Program-made: the position numbers and the translations under genes
Notes under the pieces: model-generated
The model's input: the letters and a program-made list of their open reading frames with translations, nothing else
What the model was told of the DNA's origin: nothing
Databases searched by the model: none
Source: Protostelium mycophagum
Taxonomy: Eukaryota > Evosea > Variosea > Protosteliida > Protosteliaceae
Assembly: GCA_002081555.1 (NCBI GenBank)
Contig: MZNV01000771.1
Span: 1 to 33,379 of the forward strand
Direction: 5' to 3'
DNA: 33,379 nt
Shown here: positions 18,859 through 28,826 of the stretch, in pieces
Layout of the letters: each line of letters begins with the position of its first letter
Numbering within the stretch: the stretch's first letter is position 1

Positions 18859-21800
18859 TTATTCTGTTTTGATCTGCTTGCTGGTAGTAGAGATCAAATT
18901 AGACACCGTCCCCTGGCTGATGGCGAAGGGCGTCTCGCTCAACAACTGCGTCATCTTGTCTTGCACACTGTTTCCTGTTGTCATGAGCAGCAGTCCTCTT
19001 TAAAACGAAGACATAGATGCCTCGTTGTAGATACTTCCTACCTTTCAGATCTTTCCAGGAAAATTCACGGGTCTGACGGCCTTGTCCAGTCACAGCACAG
19101 ATCACTTTGATTTTAGTTTGATACTCTTCATTGTGCACAAGTCCTATCGTTCTACAACAGTCAGAATCTTCTCTGAAATTTCACGCATATCTCTGCCAAG
19201 AAAATTCCCAGAAAATGGCGATCTACAACTCACGTGATGCAAGAAGGGTGGAACAACGCGACTGAGAAGGTGGACCTCTTCGTCTTGATGTTAAGGAGAG
19301 TCCCACACTTGACGATATAGTCGAGCACGTGGTTTGAGACCTGTTGTAGAAGGAACTTGGCCAGCTCAGGGGGGGTGAGGGCCACTTTTTTTGGTCCACT
19401 CGAATTGCCAAAATGGACTACGACTTTGTCGATCAAGGCGTCCAGCCTCATTCTGAGAATTTTCAGCTCGTTGTAGATTGTCAAAATAAATATGAATATT
19501 CATTTGTTTTTTCAATCATCAAATCTTCTTGACATATCCACAGTTACGAAATTTCCATGAAATTTCACTTACATTTCACCGAATTGGAAACAGAAAGATG
19601 ACTGAAATTTCGCGGGTTTTGGCAGGTGCGTCCAGTGGGTGTACGCCTCAGGCGTATCGCGCACGATCTTTTCCAACAGAAAATTGACTTCTCTACAGAA
19701 GGATTGATGTCTAAACAGCATCGCCAGGTTTTCAAGCATGGTGCTCTCGTTCCTGTCTTCTGTCAGGACGGTTATAACCGAATGATGGTACGGTAGCTAC
19801 CGTGGAAGTTGACGGTGGGATTTGAGTGCAATGTGTTTTGAGTTGTAGACCGAAAAATAAATTATTTAAATTTCATTTTTTTTTACATTTTTTTTGAAAA
19901 TTTTTCGAATTTTCATGTTCAGAAATTTCTTCGAAAATCCAACTTTCCTGTCTTTTTCCGACTTTTTTTCTTGATTTCCGATGAGTATCTTCAGATTTTC
20001 CGAGAAAGTTTCCCTAAGTAATTGTTGCACTACAACGTCCATCGTCTGTACAGACACAATTTTTTCGGACTCTTCAGCCACGATTTCTACATCCTTGGTA
20101 TCCTCGATCGTGCCGTTATTCTGGATGAGCTGGAAATTTCAGCGAAATTTCGGAGTGTTTTTGGGGATCTACAACGCGCCACTTACTGTCTTCAACTGTA
20201 TGGTGAGTGTGTTGTCCGCAGCACTCGTGATTCGGATATCATTGTCGACAAGCTGCGAAATTTCAGGGAAATTTCATAGTAGAGAAAATTGACCTGAACG
20301 CTGGGTATTTTTTTGATGGAGGCGCTTTTGGCCAGCTGTAATATGTTAATATAAAAATAAATGAAAATGTATTAGGATGACAGCAGAATTGTAGATCAGC
20401 ACAGCACAGCCACAATATTTGTGCAGTTTCATTCTGATGATTTTTTGACACCCTACTTTTCGGTTTCATCAGAATGAAACTGTACAGATATTGTGGCTGT
20501 CAGTTTTGACAGTTAGTTACTCACCATTTGATACATCTCGATGTCAAATTGAGCTTCATGCGCGAAATCCAGTTCATTCAGGCTGTCGCCCTGCCCCTCT
20601 GTACACCCTCAGAAAATTCGTCGAAATTTCATCGAAATAAGAGCGTTGTAGATATCCTATGGCTTCGCCGAAAACATTTGTATGTTTTAGTGATATTGTT
20701 GGTGATTTTCCGCAAGAATGAAAAACACTTGGGATCGGCTCCAAAAAATAACTTGACAACTGTGCTGCAACATGCGTATTGTAATGCAACTCTGCCAAAC
20801 ACTTGCAAATAATTCGAGAGAATTTGCATTGAAATTTCACTGCCATCTACAACTCACCTTTTTGGTAATTTCTGCTGATTCTATCAATATTATCGTTGAT
20901 ATTGGAAGTGTAGAGGCGTAATCTCTTGTTGTATTCCACTGGAGATACGATCTGAACTCTTCCCGTGGGCCCTCTAACAATCTCCGCTTCTACTTTGGAG
21001 GCAGATCCAACTACAACCAAGTTAGAAATTTTCATTCTTTTGGAGACTTGAAAAGTCTCAGGTTGTAGTGCGAAATTTCAGTGAATTTTCTTCGATATTT
21101 CACTGAAATATCTCACCTGTCCTGAAGCTGTGGTCCACAAAAATTCTTCCCTGGGCCTTTCCTTGATTTTTCTTGGAATTTACAGGTTTACTCGTCAGCA
21201 GCCATTTTTTTCTGATCTGCAACAGATCGTTGAAGAAATTACGATCTGTCTCCACCATCTCTTGGAGCTGTTGCTTCCCCCTGGCCAATATACTGGAGGC
21301 TTGTCTCAGCTCCTTTCTTCGTTCAGAATGGTCATATCATGTTGTCACGAATCACCAAATGCACAAGCCCTTGGAAATTTCTTGCGGCAAAGCCGCAAGG
21401 TTGTACAGTCGTTTAGTACTATGCATCTCGGTGTCAAGCAAATGAAAAAGATCTACAGATAATATCTCCAATATATAGATCTGTGTATCTGCAGATTAGA
21501 TCTCGATATCTCAACTCTCACGACTATACAATAGATCTGTACTGACCAAGCGAGATTGCCAGAAATCGCCAACAGCACAAAAGACACGAGCACAAAGTTT
21601 AATTTTGTGATTAATTGAATAATGTGATATCTTACCTCCTTCTTTGGGGCCTCTTTGAGGGATAAATCTTTGTTAAATTGAATTAGAATCTTCTCTGAAC
21701 TAGCGGGCATACTGTTCTAAAAACTTTCAGAAAGAATGTGTGTATCGTGTCGGTTTGTGAAATTATTTTCGTTTCATGTGTTTGATTTGGGTGCTGGGCA

Positions 21801-22368
21801 GAATAATAAATTCTAAAATGCATTTGCTGACTGAAAACAATGCAGTTGTATTCTGAGGGAGAAATGATGTTAGAAATCACCTTCGCGATGTTCAATGTCT
21901 TCAATGTTTTAGAGTCTCTATCCAACATATTGGTCAATGTGATCAGCTGTTCCAACTCGATCTTGGCATATCTATCATCATTAATAATCATTTAATCATG
22001 GAAATGAAACGATCTCCTCACTGAAGTCTCTCTGCCACTGGGAACCAAGGCCATGCAGCCTGTGGGTCAGCCAAATTCTCCTTCTTCGGCTCAGAAGGAG
22101 GAGGTGTGGACAATCCATTCTCTTTGGATTTATCTGTGCTGGCCAACTTTTTGAAATCTAGAGAAGCCACAAGAGCAGAAAATTTTTCTGAGGACGTCTT
22201 CTCACTGTGAGGATCATTAGCCCTGACACATTTGGAGGAAAAAATGAATGATGAATTGAGATCTCACGTGAGAACTTGTTCCGTTCCATCTTCCTTAGTT
22301 TCGAAGATCTTGGGTTCTGGATGTGGTTCTACAGAGATCCTCAATCGTTTCGTCTCTCTCTCCGCCAT
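18859..22368 (-). CDS. MED17: Mediator complex subunit 17
   Basis: Fourteen exons: 22368-22268, 22222-22022, 21971-21881, 21716-21636, 21312-21117, 21010-20858, 20598-20525, 20335-20294, 20252-20187, 20129-19944, 19745-19573, 19452-19234, 19151-19042 and 18974-18859, about 602 residues (human about 650). Marks of MED17/Srb4: N-terminal FETKEDGTEQVL and AAWPWFPVAERL, then DRNFFNDLLQIRKKWLL and FVDHSFRTVGSASKVEAEIV, matching the conserved helix, LRxxW and D-x-SYRSAGS block. FCREVNFLLEKIVRD and TIGLVHNEEYQTKIKV fit the C-terminal half. MED17 is a core head-module scaffold linking Mediator to RNA polymerase II. The border between exons 10 and 11 is the least certain. The start is shared within 97 bp with a divergent gene. 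Confidence 0.88.
20406..20500. repeat. 35-bp inverted repeat (hairpin) in a MED17 intron
   Basis: Arms 20406-20440 and 20466-20500 are complementary with only two differences and a 25-nt loop. Both differences become G-U wobble pairs in RNA copied in the plus direction, so the plus-strand RNA (antisense to MED17) would pair over all 35 positions; in the MED17 pre-mRNA they are A-C mismatches. It lies wholly inside the intron between exons 7 and 8. Candidates are a small-RNA precursor or a miniature inverted-repeat element; no target-site duplication is evident. Confidence 0.75.
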
Positions 22369-22465
22369 GGTCCTCGGATTGTGGGTCCCAAAAATCACGA
22401 AATAAATTTGTTAAGACAAAGGACTTACGTTTCCATGTGTGATGTAAACATGATCACATCACGAT
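22369..22465. promoter_or_regulatory. Short divergent promoter region MED17 / TPR-methyltransferase
   Basis: Only 97 bp separate the two opposed start codons, so both core promoters and 5' UTRs must lie here or overlap the coding regions. A weak dyad, TGTGAT...ATCACA, sits near 22,438-22,458, just before the plus-strand start. No TATA box is obvious. Confidence 0.45.
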
Positions 22466-25400
22466 ATGGAAGACAACAAGAAGTGGTTATACGGTTCCCT
22501 TATTGGGATTGCAGCTGTAGCTGCTACTCTCACTGCTTTTGCATATCTGGGATCAGAGGAAGATCACGTCACAGAGGTGATGTGCTCTCACCAACTGTTG
22601 AAACTAACATTTATAAGGACGTGGACGAAGAGACTGTGAAGGAAAAGAAAATCAAGAAGAAAAATCGTGGCTCTGACGGTATTTCTGAATGTGATCATAT
22701 CATCACTTATTGTCTAACAGAGGAGGCATATTCGTTAAAAGAACAGGCTACACAGCACCTATCTAAGCAGAACATCTCTGCTGCCATCCAATGTTATACC
22801 GCAGCCATTCAGAAATCATCTCGTGCCAATAAGCACAAGTTCCTGAAGGCTCGTGCCCTCGCACTGTTGATCTACAAAAGAGTAGAACAGTCTCTAGCAG
22901 ATGCCAAACAATGCGTAGCTCTCGCCCCCAACTATGGGAAAGTGAGTCTTACCTCTCAAGTCATCATTTTGAAGTGTCATATCCATCCATCAAGATTCAT
23001 TCATCTGATCCATCATCATCAACACCCAATTTTCCCGCCAAATTCTTCTGACGTCATCAAGGGCCATGTCATACTGGGTCTGGCCCATTCTGCCCAGGGA
23101 GAATGGGACAAGGCGTACACACACTTATACCAGGGGTATAAACTCGACCCCAAATCTGCAAAGCAGGAGACCATAGATACGCTGAGAAAGCAGTTACTTA
23201 GCACCGGAGGTGGCAGTAATTACTCTGATGATGCGGGGGAGATCTGTCAGTTGATATGCACCAAGAGAAAGAGGATTCATGGTGAGAAAATACGATGAAA
23301 TTTCGAGGAAAAGTATTGTTGTAGACGATACAATACTTTTTTGTGAAACTCACTTATCATTTAATATTAATAAAATATTACTAAAATTAATATATTTTTA
23401 GACTCTGCCGCTGCCCTCGGCATGTCCCTCGAAGAACTCGTCAAGAGCGTCGTCATGGACACCATCAACAATGATTACGTCGTCGACAAAGAATCTCCAA
23501 AAATAGCATCACTTCTCCAGGAAAAGCCCAAGGAGTTCTGGGATTTCGTGGTCCGATGGAGCTTGACCCAGCTCGGCTCCATGGTGGACCCAGCGTCCCA
23601 CAAGAAGATTTTAGATCAAGCTTTAGAGGCGTTTCCTGACGATATATCGTTCAACATATACAGAGAGCAACTGTTTGAAAAGCAGTGAGTGAATTATTTT
23701 TTTATGAGATTTTTAATATTTTGTTTTATAGAGGTGATTTATGGCAGAATTCTTCCAAGAATTTTCTTCTGACGTCATCACAGCGTCGACGACTTCCGTA
23801 ACGCATTCATCAAGGACGAATTCCAGCACGGCGAGTTTGTCAACTTGTACGTGCAGGTCATGATGCGCGTGATCACTTCCAAGAATATGCTCTTGAAAGA
23901 CTTGACTTTATATGATATCATGGAAGATCTAAGGAGAAGTTACAGAGCACCAACCGCCAAGACACTCGTCATCGCACAGGTGAACTATCTCGGAAAATTC
24001 CATAAGATTCCAAAAAATTCCAAGAAATTTCCGATAACTTTTCAAGAAATTTCCGAAAAATCCGGAAAATTACATAAGATTCCAAGAAGATTCCAAAAAA
24101 TTTCCAATAACTTTCAAGAAATTCCCGAAAAAAATCCGGAAAATTTCAGTCGAAATATCGAATTATCCGAGATTTTTCTGAGAAATTTCAGGTCGGACTG
24201 CAGATCGTGAGCAACTTGTTGAAGAAAGAACAAGAGGAGTCCGAGGGTGGTCTGACCTGTCAAAAATTGATGGAGGAGCAGTACCAATACCTGCTGGAGC
24301 CATTTTTTTTGGAGACATTCGGACTCGTCGCAACGCCCGTTGGGAATGACCAGTGTATGCAGGTGCGCTTCTGGTGTTTTATCATATATATTTTATGTTT
24401 GTGACTGGGATTTTATATTTATTTGGGATGTTGTTTTTTGTGGAAAATAGAATATTTGTTGTGCGGTGACAAACTTAGACCCTTGAAAAAGTGCGGTAGT
24501 TACCGTAAATAATCACGGCATGTAACCGTGAAATTTACATCTCGGTTACTTTTGTGTAATTAATGGAAAATTCCAGAGTAAGACTTATCGATTTACAGTT
24601 GAGATCCGCAGTCCTCAATCACGAGAACGTAATACTAAATTTCACCGAAATTTCACCCCTGACTCGTTGTAGATCGAACCATTCTGGGACAAAATCAGCC
24701 CACTATTCTTCGCGATATCATCGCAGCTGTGCCTGACACAGTACGAATGGCTGGCGACTCCCGCTGAGCATTTGAAATGTTTAGAGATAAAAAATCAACT
24801 TGAAGAACGCATCCGTAACGAAGGTGAGTCTCTCGTTGTAGATTGGAAATTTCCGGGAAATATAGTTTGCCGAAATTTCTGAGAAATTTCAGGTGGTTCT
24901 CTCGTTGTGGAGGGACAAATTGAGAAGACATTCTTGATGCAACTGACGTTGTTTGCAATGTTCAGAAACCCCCACGAGATAGGGGGGTTGGAGTCTGTGG
25001 TCACCGTTGTAGATCACACAACGATACAACCACAACTCGCCAGATTATTGAAGTTGACTGTCCTCAATGAGGTTAGTTCTCGTTTCATTTGAATGAGAAA
25101 TATTGTACAATAATTATTACGCGGGAAAAAGACTTTCAGACTTGTTGTAGTCTGGATTTTTCACTGAAAATTCGCAGAAAGAGGAGAGAGAAATTTCTTC
25201 AGAGATAGTGAGCCTCACCCCCCTCGATGATGCCCCCTCCACTGTACATCGTGATGGCATGATCATGATGTACAGAAGAGCTGACGTCATACCGGACAGA
25301 GAGGCTCTCGCTGACCTGAAGATGGTGAGTCATGAAGTGTTGTCATGAGACCCAAGAATCGTTGTAGATGAACGTTTTGATGATTTATTTTTAGATCTTG

Positions 25401-26498
25401 GGGGTGACCTTGCCCGAAGTAGACTTTAAATCTTTCCCAGAAAGGCCCAGAATCCTGGTGATTTTCCTGTTCTCCGGAATCTCAGTCTCTGACTCGTTGT
25501 AGATGTGCGGAAATGGCATGGGGGATTCTGTGATTGAATATTCCAAGAGGATAAGCTGTGATGTCACCTTGATGGAATATTCCAAGAAAAATCTGGCCTA
25601 CAGCGTCCGCGAAGTGAAGAACAGGGGGGTCCCTCTACAATACCACCTGGGTGACGTAAGTCGAAATTTCGCTATCTTTAGAATGTCAAAGTGACATGTT
25701 TGACAGCCTTCTCATTTGAATGAAACGTCCTTCGAGACCCCTTTCGACTTCATCGTGTCGAATGATCTCAGCTTCTCCAAAGACCCCGAGGCACAATTGA
25801 TTGGTCTCAGAAAAGTACTCGCAAAGGGGGGTGTCCTCAAGGCTAGGGTCAGTGTACAATGTGAAATTTTAAAGAGATTTCTGAAGGATATAGGTCTACA
25901 ACACGGCTGGAAAGAACAAAGTAACCGAGTTGCGTAAGATCACAAAAGCAGAGATCCCAGATATCTTCGATGAGGCTTCCAACGGGGTAAGTCCATCTAC
26001 AACCAGTCATTACGTGATTTCTCATTCGAATGAAGCCGCTGCGCAGACCCACACACGAGGAGATTGTTCAAGCATTCCACAAGATCCCCGACGAAGAGAG
26101 ACCTGTGAGTCAATTTAAATTCAAAGTCTCCCGCCAAAAATATTCTCTGAAATTTCTCAGCTGTCACATCTTCCTGAGTTCTACAACGCCACATTCTCGC
26201 CTTACTTAAACACGTACACATTGAAGACTACAGCAAAGCTGCTCAAAAAATGTGGACTCGAATTAATCGGTTTCGAGCACCCCTGGGTCAAGGCCAGACG
26301 TGACTGGTTCCTGGAATACAGGGTAGATATTTACACGAAATCTCTCTGAATTTTCACTGATTTTTCAAGGTGGAACACCCCGAGGACCCTAGGCTGGTAA
26401 ATGGAATACAACTGAACGAATTCCTGAAGCCAAGGCTGAGAGAAAACAAAGATGTCCACATGAACAACTACATCATCTTCTTTGCAAGAGCCAAATAA
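22466..26498 (+). CDS. Membrane-anchored TPR and class I methyltransferase fusion
   Basis: Seventeen exons: 22466-22576, 22618-22678, 22721-22941, 23062-23281, 23402-23684, 23784-23979, 24192-24362, 24673-24823, 24893-25071, 25178-25324, 25395-25457, 25503-25655, 25707-25851, 25922-25986, 26036-26104, 26161-26322 and 26370-26498, 841 residues, all joins in frame. Residues 7-28 (WLYGSLIGIAAVAATLTAFA) form an N-terminal membrane anchor of the outer-mitochondrial or ER signal-anchor kind. TPR units follow (EEAYSLKEQATQHLSKQNIS; GHVILGLAHSAQGEWDKAYT). After a helical region comes a SAM-binding fold: RPRILMCGNGMGDSVIEYSK, LMEYSKKNLAYSVREVKNRG, FDFIVSNDLSF and LRKVLAKGGVLK. This order resembles bacterial TPR-methyltransferases in which the motif reads SLAYAxRK. 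Substrate is unknown. Glycine motif I is CGNGMGD, a modest departure from GCGTG. Confidence 0.78.
23991..24149. repeat. 72-bp tandem duplication in an intron
   Basis: Two diverged copies begin at 23991 and 24063 with CGGAAAATT(C/A)CATAAG, and a third start (CGGAAAATTTCAG) at 24137 runs into the 3' splice site. The unit itself is made of AAGAAATTTCC-like words. It lies in the intron between exons 6 and 7 of the TPR-methyltransferase gene. Confidence 0.65.
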
Positions 26499-26572
26499 AG
26501 GATCGGTTAGTGCATCAAGTTGGGACTTGTGATTATTTTACTTTGGCATTACTATTTTCGCGTGCTCATGGT

Positions 26573-27420
26573 TCAGAGCAAGTAATGTGGTGAACATGGC
26601 ACATGCAGATCCACAGATCGTTTGTGAGAAAGGATCTTTTTGTGCATGAGCTGACAGAGATGGATCACATCTGCATTACCTCTTCAAAGTTTCTCTTCTC
26701 GCCCGGGGTCAGGATTAACACATTGCCTCTCACTGAACAGAAATTGCACAGAGTATTGAGTGTCACACCCGCACACGTTCTCTGCTCTATGTCAGAACGG
26801 ATCCATTCATGTTAATTGGAGCGTACCATGTTCCATTCTCAACCATCTCCCACAAGAGGGCTGGAATGCCTTTTTCGTATTCTTCACTCGTATGTCAGTG
26901 AGCTTGTTGTAGATGAGGTCAAACACAATAGGGAGGTTCAGTCACCTGGTATTGATCAAAATGATGGAGGATCTTTAGCTGCTGACCTGATAAGACGATT
27001 GAATTGAAGGACAAAAGCTCCGAAATGGAGTTACATAGTGACGAATTGTCGTCTGTATCTTCCCTATGAAACGTGTGTTCTCGTAATGAGTGTTGACAAA
27101 TCTTCAGTGGGATGGGTGCTATGTAGACAGTGGATTGTTTTCTTGACTCAGGATTTGTCTGCCTTTCACAAGCCTCCGCAAAAGACCACTACAATTGAAA
27201 CGTGGTCAAACGTGAAGGGACACCAATTATCAACACACCTCCGTGGGCCTTCGACACGGGTAGTCAGAATCGGCCGATACGGGAGCCATCGTCCGTGGAG
27301 CTCCACGTATCAGACCAAAAGCCGAGAGCTCGGACCCCATTTGTCAACTGCAGCTTTCAGCAGTCGCCTCACATGTGCCCGTCCGTGTTCTCGGTGCCTT
27401 GACCTAACATCGCACAAAGA
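26573..27420 (-). CDS. Unresolved multi-exon gene on the minus strand
   Basis: Coding-like segments on the minus strand can be chained: a long open stretch from about 27,190 down to 26,940 (HREDTDDNSSLCNSISELLS, then SGQQLKILHHFDQYQ) preceded by a good acceptor, a short one near 26,865, one near 26,790-26,683 (GNVLILTPGEKRNFEE), and a last exon 26635-26573 (ILSHKRSVDLHVPCSPHYLL, stop). Upstream exons may reach 27,400. The plus strand is open over much of 27,038-27,496 as well (152 codons), so the strand is not certain. I do not recognise the product. Coordinates are approximate. Confidence 0.3.
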
Positions 27421-27489
27421 GGTGGAGTTGCTGGGAAGCTTTTTTTACGTACCGTGCGACCACTTAAAGTCTGGTGTAAACCCCGAGAA

Positions 27490-27515
27490 ATGGTGATTTC
27501 GCGTGAAATCACCAT
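27490..27515. promoter_or_regulatory. 26-bp near-perfect palindrome between divergent genes
   Basis: Arms ATGGTGATTTC (27490-27500) and GAAATCACCAT (27505-27515) flank a 4-bp centre. It lies between the unresolved minus-strand locus and the plus-strand gene at 27,656, where a dimeric regulator site would make sense, though it may instead fall within a first exon of either gene. Confidence 0.4.
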
Positions 27516-27655
27516 GGAAATAGACTTTGGATCAAAATCGGATATTTTAGTGACATTGAGAGACCCAGAATTGTGTTGAATCTGTCATTCTCCTAATAGA
27601 TCCGCAAAGATTTAAATATTCACAGACCAATTATTTTCTTCTCGTCATCGAGAAG

Positions 27656-28796
27656 ATGGACATAGACATTCTACCCTTCCAACGCGAACACTGTTTCCTG
27701 CAGAGATACTACGAATTTCTGAAGATTAACGAGATGATTTGGACGTACCAGGACTGGAAAGACTTTATACGATACCTCTTGACTGCGGTCGCAAAAGTCG
27801 TGCAGCTACCGAAAGATCATTGCATCGAACGTTCTTCAATCGTGATCGGTAGGACCAATTCATCAAGCGACACTGATCTCACCCAGATCAGCAAAGGCAG
27901 GACCCCTCAGAATTTCTGCCACACGTTTACCTTTTTCACGGCAAATTCCTCCCCTCTGGAAACTCTGACGGACTTTACTGGAAACCCTGCAGAGGTCGCA
28001 TCCTCGTCGCAGATAACATGTACAAGCGACTACACTATGCCGTCTTCAACGGCCAAAAACTAAGAAGAACAGTAAATATGACGGTGCATACAAGGATTTC
28101 TGAGATGTTTTAGACATTGTTTCTTTTGGAACATGAGGAAGAATGGTCTTTTGTAGAGTATAGAACTGGACCCGTCAACATCGTCACCAAAATAGAACAG
28201 ATCCACACGCCAAGGAACCTGGACTTTCTTGGACTAGTGACTCTGGTGGCAGATTATTGTGCTCACAGAATCTTTATGGGATGGAGCGTGTGCTCATCAG
28301 TTGAAACATATCAAAATTCTGCTCACCATGAACAAGAGCTACAAGATTTTCGACGACATCATGATCAAGATGAAGATCATCCCGTCACACAACGAAAGAG
28401 AAAGCGAGACCAAGGAGAGGTCATCTCACAACACAGCACGCACGAAGCCATTGTACATTCATACGACTCCACCCCTCCCGACCCTTTCAACCAGCCTCTA
28501 CAATGTGATTATCATACGGTGAACTTGTACACGCAGAGAGTAATTTCTTATAACATTGGAGGAGAAGAAATACCGATATAAATTGAAAGGAGAAAAAATG
28601 TATAGAGAGGAGTATTTCTTGTCTAAAGTAAATCTTCTTCACATTCAGACGAAAAAAACTCATTAATTGTGTTTCATTTGTGTCAAAGTACATTGGTAGC
28701 CCGTACAATGCAGGCAACCCTGAGGTGTGCAAAGGTTGGGTGACTTGGAAATCTGCAATTTCCGCATTCAACGATCTCAACGGATCATCATTTTAA
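27656..28796 (+). CDS. Unrecognised protein with weak NAC-like signature
   Basis: Exons 27656-27848, 27887-28071, 28114-28287, 28337-28504 and 28689-28796, 275 residues from MDIDILPFQREHCFLQRYYE. The open frame continues upstream to an acceptor at about 27,626 (TNYFLLVIEK), so more exons may exist, perhaps including a coding-like stretch at 27,215-27,397. The middle reads HVYLFHGKFLPSGNSDGLYW, KPCRGRI, an NGQKLRRTTLFLLE strand and EEWSFVEYRTG. This order recalls subdomains D-E of plant NAC domains (YWKATGKD ... WVMHEYRL), but I would not claim homology. The C-terminal part is Ser/Thr/Pro-rich and ends in a coding-like exon (NPEVCKGWVTWKSAISAFND). The splice between 28287 and 28337 is needed to change frame. 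Function unknown. Confidence 0.5.
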
Positions 28797-28826
28797 TCGG
28801 AATCAAGATAAGCGAGCACGCCTCGT

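Noticed and set aside
27038-27496. 152-codon plus-strand ORF as a gene
   Set aside because: Long uninterrupted ORFs are unusual here; minus-strand exons with better splice sites occupy the same DNA, and the product matches no motif. Kept only as an unresolved finding.
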